Part shown: positions 32,325-43,689 of the stretch, one piece after another | Layout of the letters: each line of letters begins with the position of its first letter | Position numbering within the stretch: position 1 is the first letter of the stretch | Source: Eleusine coracana subsp. coracana | Taxonomy: Eukaryota > Streptophyta > Magnoliopsida > Poales > Poaceae | Length of the DNA: 64,000 nt | Assembly (NCBI GenBank): GCA_032690845.1 | Contig: CM064424.1 | Coordinates: 41,801,511-41,865,510, forward strand | Direction: 5' to 3' | Program-made: the position numbers and the translations under genes | The notes under the pieces: generated by a model | What the model was told of the DNA's origin: nothing | The model's database searches: none | The model's input: the letters and a program-made list of their open reading frames with translations, nothing else

Positions 32325-32336
32325 TGGTATCAGAGC
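32325..32336 (+). promoter_or_regulatory. Primer-binding site of the SIRE-type element
   Basis: TGGTATCAGAGC begins two bases after the LTR and is complementary to the 3' end of initiator tRNA-Met, as in most plant Copia elements. Confidence 0.9.
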
Positions 32337-32375
32337 CAAATGCTCATCTTTAAGGCTTCACCGCCTTGAGTAAGG

Positions 32376-34264
32376 ATGCCGGGACAGGAGGGGAATGTTT
32401 CCATATTCAATTGGGAGGACTATGCTTATTGGAAAGCTCACATGCAAGCCTACCTTCAGTCCCTTGATCCAGAGATATGGTCGGTATCTCACGAGTCCGA
32501 TGCGGATGTGAACCTACTTGAGCCTGATTTCATTAAGTGCAATGCTAAGGCGAAGAATGCTCTGTTTGCTTGTATCTCTAAGGATGTTTTTGCTCAGTTG
32601 GATGCTAGTTCCACAGCACATGGTACCTGGACTGAGATTCAGAGGCTCCATGAGGGCACCAGTGATGTCAAAGTGGAAAGATACTATATGCTGAAGAACA
32701 AGTATGATAACTTCACTAGATTGCCACATGAGAGAGCTAACACTGTTTATTCTTGTTTTCATGTACTAGTGGAGGAGATCAATGCTCTTGGGAATGACTT
32801 CAAGATGAAGCCTATTGAGGTGATAAGAAGATTCTTGAGGCTATTCAAGGACCCCAAGTATGAGTCCATCATCACTTTCATCTTGTAAGGTGACCTCAAG
32901 ACTAAGACCATGAAGGATGTACTTGGTAAGATCACTACCTTCGAGAGCTACTAGTTGGGGATGGATGATCCTCAACCATCCAACCTTGCTCTACCGGCTG
33001 ACAAGCAAGAATCTAGCAAGAGGAAGAAGAACAAGAAGAAGGTGATCATTGAGGATGATGATGAAGAAGATGATGATGAAGGTGACTTGACCGAGGAGTT
33101 GGATCAAAGAATCTCATGAAGAAGATGATGAAGGGGCAAGTTCTTCAATTATGGCTCAAAGAATCACTTTGTCTGAGAGTGTCCAAAGCCCAATAAAGAA
33201 GCATTCAAGTCACAAGATTCAAGTGAAGAAGAATAAGAATACCCCAAGGCCAAGCAAAAGAAGAAGAGGTACTTCAACAAGGACAAGAGCAAAGGCAAAG
33301 GCAAAGCTCAAGACTACAAGAAGAAGTTCTCTCGCAAGGCCCTTGTTGGACAATGGACAAGTGATAACTCAAGTGATGAGTCCTCTTCCTCAAGTGATGA
33401 AGAAGTGGCCGGTCTAGCCATGATCAAGACCACACCTCCACGAGCTCTTCCTCCACCTCCCACGTGCCTCATGGACACAAGCCAACTTGTTCTTGAGAGT
33501 GAGCTCAAGGACCGTGTGAGTTGGCTAAGGACCATGTTGGTGACCTTGAGAGTGAGCTCAAGGACCTTGTCACATCTCATGAGGCCCTAAACAAGAGTTA
33601 TGATAAACTCAAGGGTGATCATGTAGAGCTTCATGAGAAGTACATGGCCCTTGAGATCACTTACGAGGCCATCAACATTGGGAACCTTGCCTCTCCCTCC
33701 TCTAGTTCATCTAAGAGTGATGCTTCTACTATGTGTGATGAACTAACAACCTCGTTTGAGGTTTCTTCTCTTGAGTCATTTATTTTGGACTAATATCACA
33801 AGCTCAAGGAAGAGAGGAAGATGGTGATGGATGGCTTCGAGAGACTCACACGTGGTAGATCCATTCACAAGGAGATTCTTGGGAGAAACCTTGTGAACAA
33901 TGTCTCCCACAAGGGACTTGGCTCATATCCCGCCGCCATCGACATCATAGGGACGAGTGATTCCATCCCCGCATGGATCAAACCCCTACTCACCGACGAC
34001 TACTATTACGAGAGGTGTTGCAAGGATGGCCGCACTACCAAGGATTTTCCCATGGTGAGAAGTTTCATTGTTTTGCCTAACGCTAATTTGTTCCATAAGA
34101 ACACACATTTAAAGCTTTTTAGGATCAAGGATGGCAAGGTGAAAGCAAAGGCCTTGGGACCACCAAACAAGAAGAGGAAGGTCAAGAGCATATGGGTGCC
34201 TAAGTGCATTGTTGATCTTGAGAGATCGGCTACGTACAAGTGGGTGCCCAAGAACAAGACCTAG
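32376..34264 (+). pseudogene. Gag of the SIRE-type element
   Basis: The start MPGQEGNVSIFNWEDYAYWKA opens a Copia gag (UBN2/Retrotran_gag type: YMLKNKYDNF, LVEEINALGNDFK). A TAA at 32886 ends the first frame, and further stops follow. The nucleocapsid zinc knuckle at 33141-33182 reads FFNYGSKNHFV, stop, ECPK, so two Cys are lost and a TGA replaces an expected basic residue. The C-terminal part (33521-34264) is a coiled coil (SELKDLVTSHEALNKSYDKL) followed by a basic tail (PPNKKRKVKSIWVPK) typical of long SIRE gags. It cannot function. Confidence 0.85.
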
Positions 34265-36245
34265 ATGGTGGTGGTGGTGGACCGAGCGCTTTTATGAAGA
34301 TCATGTGAAGTGCACCACAAGTGACATGGATCTCAATGACCTATCTACTCATGAGAGAGGTAACCGTGTTTGTCCTTGGTAGTTGTAGTGTGTTTTTTGT
34401 TCTCTTGCAATGCATGGTAATCAGGAATCCTTTGTGACTAGTATGCTTTGCATCCATGCATGTGTAAATAACTAAAAGAAAAACACATAAAAATTGGTCA
34501 ATGTCTAACCCATCCAAGATAGCTATAAGCAAGGGGGAGTGCTTGAGATGGTGGTTTGACTTCTCTCAAGGCAAGGGCATGACTTATAGTGAGTAAGCTT
34601 GGGAGGGGTTCTAACTTGACATTGTTAGGTTTCCTTTGTGTCTTCTTTTTTAATATTGCTTGCATTCACATGGCATGTTTACTTTCATTGCATATGTAAA
34701 ATGCTTGTTGCATGCATCATATAGGAAACACAAAGGAGGCTTGTCCCACTTAGAGATATTTGTGACTCATGCTCTATATGAGATTACATCTCCATAAGTG
34801 TGACCAAAGGAAAGGACTGTGCTTCATGCCCATTGAGCAAGCTCTTATGAACTCTGAGGTTAAATATACTCGCGTGGTTCATGAACTAAGGCTCATACAT
34901 ACCCATTTGGTTCTTATTTGCTTGATCCTTCATTTGGCATTTGCAAAAATTATAAGGCCATAGAGTGCCACCATTTGAAAAGGAGTGTTTGAGAGTTCCC
35001 TCTATATTCCAAGTGCAATGTTTATTTGTGTGTTTAGCGAGGGCACTTGGAAAATGGAGAAATTCCATGATTCAATAAATTTCTGGTACTAACCGTACAG
35101 TCCGGTCACTGGACCATACAGTCTGGTCAGTGGCACTGAGCATAGTGCCTAGGGGGAGTCTGATCATAGAGATCGGACAGAACGGTCCTAGAGACCGTAC
35201 CATCTGGTCGGCTCGAAGGCTAGTAGACCCTAAGCTGACCGGACAGTCTGGTCTAGAGACCGTACCGTCCGGTCACTATACTTGATCGCGCAATGCGTTC
35301 CTGATCTATGACCGTTGATCGTGCCTTGATAGATCTTGGCCGTTCGTGAGAATTTTGACCTAGGTCAAAATTGTGTCATTTCCTTTTTGGCTTCATCCTC
35401 GTTCCAAACCCGACACCGAGAGCCCATCCCGAGCATGCCGCCACCTCGCCTCCGTTGCCGCCGACGCCGTCGCCAGCCGCGCAGCCGCCAGCCGCCCATG
35501 CCACCATCAGCCGCGCTGCCCCCAGCCGCACCACTGCCAGCTGTGCTGCCGTGATTCTAGAGCCGCGCACGCCCGCAACTCCACCGCCGCGTGCACTAGA
35601 GTCACCACCACCTCCACCGAGCCACCGCCACTGTCACTCCAGCGCCACCACTCTGTTCCCCTCCTCGCGTGCACACACCCACAAGGACATTAGCCCCCCC
35701 TCAATAGATTAGGGAAAAGTTTGCACTTTTCTCCTCTTCCCCATTGCCGACAACCCCAAAGCTCCAGTGTTTAGGCGATCAGTTGCGCGTCTTCCGGGTA
35801 TCTCGACTTCGGACTCCCCAGGGTATTGAGCCTTCTCCCAATTCATTGTCGTATGCCCAAATTTTGAGTAATTGACCTATTTAATGCAATGAGATGTATT
35901 TTCTATCATTAGTTGCATTAGTTGGTTAATTTTCTCAACCTAGTCTGCATTAATACATTGATTATCTGTTAATTACATGTCTAGGGTTTGTTTCCTATTT
36001 AGTCTGCAGTTAGATTTATTGCTCATTATTTGACTACACACTAGATGACTCGCACCAACCACTCATAGTCGATGATCACTATTGTTACTTTGCATATTCG
36101 CCTAGTGATCATGTCCTTCATTCAGTGCTAGTATTTCGATTGCGCATTCTTTCCTAGCGGTACTTTGCTTATAGATGTATTAATGTCTATGCTCATCCTA
36201 TGTATACCTACGTGCGCATTGTGATAGTAGTTTGCAGCAGCAGTG
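34265..36245 (+). other. Internal non-coding region of the SIRE-type element
   Basis: Where protease, integrase and RT would be expected, no such motif is present. A polypurine-like AAGGGGGAGTGC lies at 34531. At 35090-35290 the palindromic CCGTACAGTCCGGTCAC family of motifs reappears, as in the LTRs. At 35400-35700 a GC-rich, proline/alanine-rich stretch resembles the 5' end of a gene. It is followed by an AT-rich stretch that could be leader or intron for the next ORF. Confidence 0.55.
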
Positions 36246-39200
36246 ATGGCAGGGTCAGGGCAGGACAAGGGCAAAGGGAAGATGTCTGAGAAGCCCGAGA
36301 GCAAGAAGAGATCGAGGTTGGATCAAGAGTCAGAGAGAGCCAGGAGGGTTGCTGATGAGGAAATCACCATGCTGGATATGCACATATCATGGTCTTCCCC
36401 AAGTCATAAGTCGCCACCAACTCGGTCGTCACGTTCGTCTCGGACTCAGTCGATACCTCTTCACAGTTTTGATGATATATCTCACATCCGATGTCCAAAC
36501 GAGGCGTTCTTTGATGTGTTGGAAAAGGGATGACGACACCGTAGTTTTGTTTCTAGTCCTAGCTCTAGAAGGGTCGTGAGTCATGCTGTGTGACCATGAC
36601 AAGGTGTTGTGCCACTTATTTTGGGCCAACTTGGCCTTGTATCATGTCGAGCCTTAAGCCCATGTTGTGGGCGCCCCCCTGGTCGCCCCAACCCTAGGAC
36701 GCCCCTGGTTCCTTCATAAACTTAGTAGCCACCATCATTTAGTCTTGGGTTTTGTTTAGTTCAGTTTTCTAGAGAGAAACTTGATCAAATTATTGTAACT
36801 GTGGCGACAAGTTCTTTTACAGTAATCCAGAGCCCCTATTCTTGTTCTACACCACTGTGGCGATTAGTCCTTTTGTGTTTAGAGCTTGAACCTTTTCTTA
36901 TGATTCGCTTCATCCATATTTGCAATTTCTGATTGTGTGTTTATCCTTTCTTGCTTGTGTTCTCGATTCGTTTGCAGGAACAATCACGTTGTGCTTGGTG
37001 TAACGGTTGCAGGGTTGGATCATGTCTAATTCAAGCCAGCTTGTCGATGCCGAGTCTCTAAATTCGAGTTTATCCCCCACCTCTCAGAAGATCAGGCCTC
37101 ATCTACATCAGTTGCTAGGCACCTAGAGGCCATAGAGGAGTCACGCAGGACACCTGGCTTATGTTTGAGGATCAGTTAGCCACCTGAGGACCAGGGTCTT
37201 AGGAGGAGCACAAGGCAGAGGACTGCACCTCTAGCAGTTGGAGTTGTACCACTGCCGTGGTCGTAGCGTACTCTGACTTCTCGTCAGGAGAGGTCATGGA
37301 GGACTGCGGAGCAGAGATCCTCTAAGCAGTAGGAGGAGTCAGAGGAGGAGACATCAGAGGAGGAGACCTCAGAGTCTGAGTCAGAGGAGGAGGAGTTTGA
37401 GGAGACTGAGCAGACTATTCACCAGAGGACAGCTCACCGGGCAGGAGACCCGAGGTGCACCTGTGCAGTGTGCACGAGGAGGCTGCAAAGTCTGACACAG
37501 GCAGCCGGAGAGCCAGATATACTTAAGGTTCCTACAAAGGACGTTAAGGCGCTTCACTTAGTGCCTTTCGAGCAATGGGTTCCTATCCCTAGAGACCTCG
37601 CTGCTGGAGAGAGGTACTGGACTGGCCTCCAGAGGAGGATTGGAGAGGGTCTGAGACACTACCTTAGCCTGAAGGACAAGGACAGACTCTTTGTGCCACA
37701 TCAGTACATGACCTACGAGGCCATAAGGAGGGCCACCGGCATAGAGATGGAGCAGTACTTCATGTACTTGCTAGGGCTAGCAAAGCTAGTTAGTGCTCCA
37801 TACAGGTACATGGAGGACGTGGTGCTAGTTCTACGCCACACTGTGGGTTGCCAGGGATCGCTCAGAGTTCTGGTTTCTGTTCAGAGGGCAGCCACAGCGT
37901 GTCACGAGACAGGATTTGATAGCTAACCTAGGATTCCTGGCTTCAGACTTCTAGCTTTACAGGAGTGCCTACGGTACACTTGCATCACCCCGCAGATCTC
38001 AGGGACGGAAGCTACCTTCAGACGACATGGTGTCGATTGCTTTCCCACCCCCTCACACACCAGGCTTTGAGAGAGGCCCTGCGAGACTCACTGCAAAGGC
38101 CAAGGTGGTGAGAGCGATAGTCACCAGGACTATCATCCCTAGGTCAGGCTACACGGAGGAGTTTACACTTCTGTATCAGTGGGTAGTCGCAGTGATTCTA
38201 AGGAGACAACACTTTGACTTGGCAGATCATCTGATTGGGGAGATGGAGGAGGTTATCTCTGAGAGAGTAGGAGGATGTCACTTGGTCGATGGCCCTTATA
38301 TTTGCTATCTCTTGAGGAGGATGGGCCTAATGACAGAGAAGCAGTACGAGGCATTCCCTAAGGCGACCACCAGCTATGCACCTCGAGTCCCCAGGGGATC
38401 ACAGTTAGCCTCCAGCCAGCAAACAGGAGAGGAGGAGCAGGAGTCACCACTAGTACCTCACGAGCTGGCAGCTCAGCCAGAGACGGTGGTTCCTGAGTCA
38501 GCCAGTGCAGGAGCACCTCCCCCGCCAATGGGTTCATAGTCAGAGGACGCTGTCATTGTGACAGCGTTTGTAGGACGCCTAGGTGAGTTCATCCAGAGTA
38601 TAATTGAGGACAGACATCAGATGATGGATGTCATCAGGAGTCAGGTAGAGATATAGAGGCAGCAGACAACACTTCTTACTGCCCTGATGACACAGATGAC
38701 GGAGTTGACCCAGAGGCAGGCCAGTCTGCAGCTAGAACCTTCAGTGCTTCCACAGTACCAGCAGCTGTAGACTCAGCCAGGACCCTTCACTACCTTGATG
38801 ATAGCTCAGTCCAGCGGACTATCACTTTCAGGGGTCTTACCGATAGGGGGAGCAGGACAAACTTTCTTTTCAGCTCAGCTCTCCCCCGTGTCAGCTTTCT
38901 CAGTGTCTCCGTTGTTTGTCTCTCCTTCACACTCTTCTACATCGCAGATGGCAGAACCCTCCACTACTCAGCACTTACCTGTCAGGCAGTAGAGGATCTT
39001 ATCCGTGGAGGCTTGTCACAGCAGGACATGGTAGATCTCATCCTTCTTCAGACTTCAGCTCAGGAGACTTCCACAGTCACACTAGCAGCATAGGACAGAG
39101 GGTCTGACTCCCAAGTGGATCTTGACTTCTTCGAGCAGATGGATCCTCAAGCGGCACAGGCTCAGGGAGCACAGCAGGATCGAGCACAGGAGCAGCCCCG

Positions 39201-39256
39201 AGCAGAGCCTTCAGAGGACGTCACTGCACCACTTCCTTCGACCATGAGTGTATAGA
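36246..39256 (+). pseudogene. Second ORF of the SIRE-type element (plant transposon-domain protein)
   Basis: It begins MAGSGQDKGKGKMSEKPES, is interrupted at 36531-37080, and resumes with an acidic stretch (SEEETSEEETSESESEEEE) near 37340-37410. Two conserved blocks follow: LVPFEQWVPIPRDLAAGERY to FVPHQYMTYEAIRRATGI (37550-37740), and RSGYTEEFTLLYQWVVAVIL to GPYICYLLRRMG (38140-38330). These resemble the 'putative plant transposon protein' domain found in ORFs linked to grass retrotransposons. A proline/glutamine-rich tail ends near 39256. Several in-frame stops are present. The function is unknown; it is not an integrase or RT. Confidence 0.65.
36531..37080 (+). other. Non-coding interruption of the second ORF
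   Basis: It starts TGACGACACCGTAG right after the coding phrase FFDVLEKG and has no reading frame. It contains a T-rich stretch and a TTCGTTTGCAGGAA sequence near 36970 that resembles a 3' splice site. It may be a solo LTR or a retained intron; I could not find target duplications. Confidence 0.4.
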
Positions 39257-39832
39257 TGTTCATCTTTTCCACTTTTTGGTCCTTGTTGCCAATGGGGGAG
39301 AAGAGTCCTAGGTCTAGGGGGAGTGGAGTATGATCCTGTGCGATCGAGAGTAGCTTGTATCTAGGGGGAGCATACAAGGTTTTTGGGAGTTATTCGTTGT
39401 TCATGGATTTTGATGAGTCATGGTTCTCATTCGCTTGTGTTTAACTCATTTTAATCTCACTTGGTTTATTCTCATATATAGTGTCTTGTATTCATTAATT
39501 ATCTTTTATGTTTGTCTATGATATCATGATGATGATGATTGCTTGTTCTTAATTCTTGTGCATAGTTATGCTAACCAGTTGCATCTCATAATTCATGTCT
39601 TGCATTGCATGTCCTTACGCTTTCCTTTAATATATTGCCATGACATGCATGCATTTTCATCTAGAGTATGCTTTTCTCTCTTTTCCTTGTATCTCTAGAT
39701 GATGTTTGATAGAGTAGGACCTTAAGCATTTCTCTCATATGTTGTTATGGTTCCTCTCGATCTTTGTGTAGCTCTTTTAGCATGGATGTTTATTAATCAA
39801 CTTTTTGATTAACTAGTGATTGTCATCAATCA
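39257..39832 (+). other. 3' untranslated region with repeated GGGGGAG
   Basis: Non-coding. The purine motif GGGGGAG occurs near 39294, 39318 and 39364, before the true polypurine tract. The rest is AT-rich with a short GATGATGAT run near 39528. Confidence 0.6.
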
Positions 39833-39848
39833 CCAAAAAGGGGGAGAT
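39833..39848 (+). promoter_or_regulatory. Polypurine tract of the SIRE-type element
   Basis: CCAAAAAGGGGGAGAT directly precedes the 3' LTR, the standard SIRE-type plus-strand primer. Confidence 0.85.
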
Positions 39849-41526
39849 CGTAAACTTCATGACCATTGATGATTGGATCCCCAAGGTATGAATGTTTTGG
39901 TAATAGATGACAACTATGAAATTGTGGGCTAATATCTACATGAGTGTTGTCTATGTAGGAATCATCTCTAAACTCTATTACAAATCATATGGATGATGGT
40001 TGCCTTGGCGATTGATGACGATGACCACAAGCATGGAGGCATGTGAACTTGATGGAGTCCAAGGGTTGATGAAGATGGATCAAAGAGGAGAACAAGCTAT
40101 GGTGCAAGTGTTTGGTACACTTGACTAGTTGTTAGGGCTTTGAGTCCATAGGAAAAAACGGACTATCAAGTGGGTCTAGGTCATTGTCTTAGGTCATGTC
40201 TAGTCGATGATGTGCAAGGTTGCTCGGTGAAATCACAAGCACTAGGTGATAGTGGAGAAGCCAATGAGCTGTTGGGAGAAGCCAGGAAACAAAGTGAAGC
40301 GAGGACGACATGAATCAGCTTCTGGACATAGAGACCGGATAGAGGGGTCAGAGGTGACCGGACTGTACGGTCACTATGGGGAGTTGTCTGGACTTTCAGC
40401 GAGAAGCGAGGAATCTATCTATGCCAGAAGTCTGTACAGACCCGACGGTCCAGTAGTCTAACCGGACGGTCCGGTCAGTAGGACATGCACAGGGCAGAGA
40501 GGAAGTAGTTGCGTGAAGGCTCCTGGACTGGAGAGAGAAATGGACTAGATGGTCTGGTCAGCTGATCATATGGTCCGGTCTGTACAGGTTTTTAGCAGGG
40601 CAGAGCCGTTGGAGCTCGGGATTGCAGTGACCGGATGGTCTGGTCAGGCAGAGACCGGACAGTCTGACCAGTAGGCCTAGAAAACCGATTTCATGGAGCA
40701 ACGGGTAGTTTGAGGTGGGAGCCTATATAACTTCATTGCTGGGGTCTTTTGGACCACTCTTGGCCAGTGGAATACCTGAGAGCATTTGATAAGGTCCAAG
40801 AGGAAAAGAGGAGAACACTAGGAGGAGATATTGCATATCTTGAGAGTGCTAGGGGAGAGTAACTTGAGCATCTTGCACATCTAAGGCTAGGGTGTCCTTG
40901 AGGGTTTGAACTAGATTGCTACTCTTGGTCTATGGTGAGACTTAGATCGGTTAGGTGTCGGTGATCGAGCCTATCGTGATCGGTTGTGAAGGCCATCACA
41001 CGTTTGTACATGGTTTGAGCCCGCCGGTGAAAGGGGCATCGCTAGTGAGCGCCCGTGTCGGCTCGGGAAGTCCAGCATGTTCTCGAGGGAGGCAAGCTTG
41101 TGCTTTGTGCAGCGGTGACACACACCATGTCTCCACTCTAGGAGTGATTGTGGGCTCGTGGGCGAGAACTCCACTAGGTGGCGGGAGGGACCGGAACTTC
41201 GGCGGAAGTGGTCCAATGAGAAGTAGGGGAAGGCGACATCCTTCCGAGACCTCGGGAAAAATTATGAGCATTCCTTGACCCTCTCTTTACTATTCCACAA
41301 TTGTGTGCTCTAGTAGCTTGGTTGAATTGTGGCTTGCATAGGCTAGTGTGTTTGGCTTCTGCGCTTTCTCTTATCATGAACACTAGCATGTGTATAGTCT
41401 TGGCCTACTAGAATTGTTTAGGTTGCTTCTCTTGTTACACTCAAGTAGTGTAAATTGAAGTATTGGGTTTGTGAGCGGCATATGATTCACCCCCTCCCCC
41501 CTCTCGGTACGCCTTCGGTCCTTACA
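39849..41526 (+). repeat. 3' LTR of the SIRE-type element
   Basis: It matches the 5' LTR closely along its length. It starts CGTAAACTTCATGACC, the first base of the usual TG being changed to C, and ends GGTCCTTACA. A TATA box is at 40723-40730. The differences between the two LTRs are mostly scattered single-base changes. Confidence 0.9.
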
Positions 41527-42567
41527 AAGGTTAAATTACATTTTTCAAAAGGTTGACATCTTCGATCATGTTTCTTGTCCCTATGTCATCAACAAAAATT
41601 TTTTGGTAGAAAAAAACATCAACATATTGTTTAAGTGGGACTGTCCCTTTTCTCTCCTTGTATGACTCCAAATATTAGGATGAAGATTTCCTTGCTGCCA
41701 CATATTTGATCAATCATCTCCCAAGCAAAGTTCTTGATGCCTGAACTCCTTTGGATCAGCTCTTTAATGACAAAACTAATTATAGCACTCAATGAAATTT
41801 TGGTTGTACTTGCTAGCCTAATCTTAAACTCTATAATAACGAAAAAAAATCCAATTTTGATCATAACAAGGAGTTTTTAGGGTATAGTAGTCTTCATAAA
41901 GGATTCAAATACCTTGATGTTTTTGCTGGTTATATCTCTATTTCCAGGGATGTTTTTGTTGAGGTTGTTTCTTTTTGCTCATCTTAATCCTAATGCTAGA
42001 GTATGTCTATGTGATGAATTTGTTTTACTACAGACCCATTTCCATCCCTTGGCAGCGTCTGATCATGGGGGTGAAATAATAGATGATCATTGTTCTAAAA
42101 CTCCTATTAATAATAGTTTGTCTAAGGAACATGGTGCAGAAATCTATGGTGTTAGCTATACAACAGATAATCAAGATGACACTCAACACGAAGATGATCC
42201 ATCGGGAAATGTTCCTGATACTGATCCTAGATATGATACTATCAGAGCATCTCCTTCTAGCACAAGAAGCGCATTGTCTAGATTGGATGCGTCTTGTCAC
42301 CGAGGTGGATCTTCTGCGGTCACTTCACTATCTCATGATGGATCGTCCAAAGGCCACACGGGAGAACTAGGGCGCACTGGATCTGACAGCAGCGTCAAGG
42401 TGAATCTTGGAGCTGTTCTGTCAACTGGATTAGGTGTGTCAGCTCCTGGATCGGCTTTGGTTGAGGGCAATGGCACTTCTCCTGTGATGAATCATCATAC
42501 TACTCATGTTAAGCTTGTAATATGGCCACTTAAAATCTACATGCATGACACGGTTGTTTAATGTTAT
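41527..42567 (+). pseudogene. Copia integrase and downstream pol, right of SIRE insertion
   Basis: This resumes the integrase interrupted at 30646. The readable pieces are HVSCPYVINK near 41570, LINHLPSKVLD near 41710-41745 (in a shifted frame), then a long frame from 41914 that contains FAHLNPNARVCLCDEFVLL near 41970-42030. The order fits the C-terminal part of Copia integrase and the pre-RT linker. It ends where a Tat LTR begins at 42568. The RT is not present in the window. Confidence 0.75.
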
Positions 42568-42996
42568 TGTCAAGATATAATCTCGATAGTAGCTCTAGGT
42601 ATGCATATGAGTTTGAAAGTCGATGGACACAGGATACTTGGTTTATACAGATTCGGGCCTCCCGGAGGATAACAACCCTATGTCCTATTTGGTGTTCTTG
42701 TATTGCTAGGGTTCGCACTGGGCCTAGGGTTTACCAATACGAGTTCTGATGAATGCCAAAGACCCCTTACCCTCCTTATATATCCGAAGGGCAGTGGTAT
42801 ATATGGTAATCTATCATTCGGTTATATTTGATTCTATTTATACGCCATATCTCTCAACCTAACTTGTCGTCTACTCTGAACAAATATCTGAGTAGTTATC
42901 TTTTGGTCCTTAATCTCCAATGCTTCATAATCAAGCCCCCGACCCACTCGGCCATATAATCGAGTGGATAGGTATCCTAGGTATATATGTCCCACA
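42568..42996 (-). repeat. 3' LTR of the minus-strand Tat element
   Basis: On minus it runs from TGTGGGACATATATACC to TATATCTTGACA, 429 bp, with TATATAAGGAGGG as TATA region (42776-42784). It matches the LTR at 49020-49441 in reverse, including the shared phrase TATCCTCCGGGAGGC. The host flank on the left is Copia pol. Confidence 0.85.
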
Positions 42997-43009
42997 GTAG
43001 CCCCCCAAG
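42997..43009 (-). promoter_or_regulatory. Polypurine tract of the minus-strand Tat element
   Basis: On minus, CTTGGGGGGCTAC abuts the LTR start. Position and G-run identify it as the plus-strand primer site. Confidence 0.7.
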
Positions 43010-43600
43010 AACTTTCCAATTTCTAATCCAAATCAGTTTTATCTTGATGCTACTCAAAATTGAAAACTACTTATCTTGTTGCATATAAGAATTCCCTTCC
43101 TTCAAAATTGAAAAGTACTTCTCTACGAATATAGCCTCCAACTTAGAAGGTATTGAATCTGAAATACCTTGTGAGTTAAAAAGATAACAATCTTCATTTC
43201 AAAATCATAAAATGTCATGAACCAGTCGTAGCCCCCAGCTCAAAAGTTATTTTGGCAAAATAACTTATGATCCAAAAACTTTCTAAAACTAGTAAGTATA
43301 TCAAAACTTCATAAAATTATCCATCAGTATTGATGCTAACACTCCCTCTGAGTGACGATACAATGAACAACACCCAAAATTGGTTTTAACACTCCCTTCA
43401 ATGATTTTAGGAATAAATCTTTGAAACCAATGTACTATAACCCCAGGCATGGAGTCGTTTGTCGTCCGAGTGATTTCAATATTGAATCACCGAAATCCCA
43501 TTCATAATGCGCAATAAATGATATGAACAGTACAACTTACGCTTAATGGGTTGATTAACCCATTAACATTTTCCGCCCGCTAGATTAATTATATCTTTAC
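43010..43600 (-). other. 3' spacer of the minus-strand Tat element
   Basis: No gene is seen. It is AT-rich with repeated AAAATTGAAAAGTACTT-like phrases (43045-43125) and AACACTCCCT phrases (43338 and 43389). It corresponds to the region between antisense gene and LTR. Confidence 0.5.
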
Positions 43601-43689
43601 CATTCTATTATTTACAGTGAGATCATTCATCTTTCTTCTATACTTAACCCGTCACCCTGCTGTCCACTGTTTGATTTTGATCCGACGCC

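Larger units (their letters stand above)
30647..41526 (+). mobile_element. SIRE-type Copia retrotransposon, non-autonomous, 10.9 kb
   Basis: Direct LTRs of 1676 and 1678 bp flank the element, with a primer-binding site, a polypurine tract and a perfect target duplication AAGGT (30642-30646 and 41527-41531). The internal region holds a decayed gag with the long coiled-coil extension typical of SIRE/Maximus, then a second ORF of a different type. No protease, integrase, RT or RNase H motif was found in any frame between 34265 and 39848, so mobilisation would have required enzymes from a relative. Confidence 0.85.

Noticed and set aside
28734..41526. SIRE LTR at 28734 paired with the one at 39849
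   Set aside because: The pair 30647/39849 has equal length, the primer site and a perfect AAGGT duplication. The copy at 28734 lacks its end and a primer site.
41914..42561. 215-codon frame as a host gene
   Set aside because: Its start region contains the Copia phrase FAHLNPNARVCLCDEF, so it is retrotransposon pol, not a host gene.
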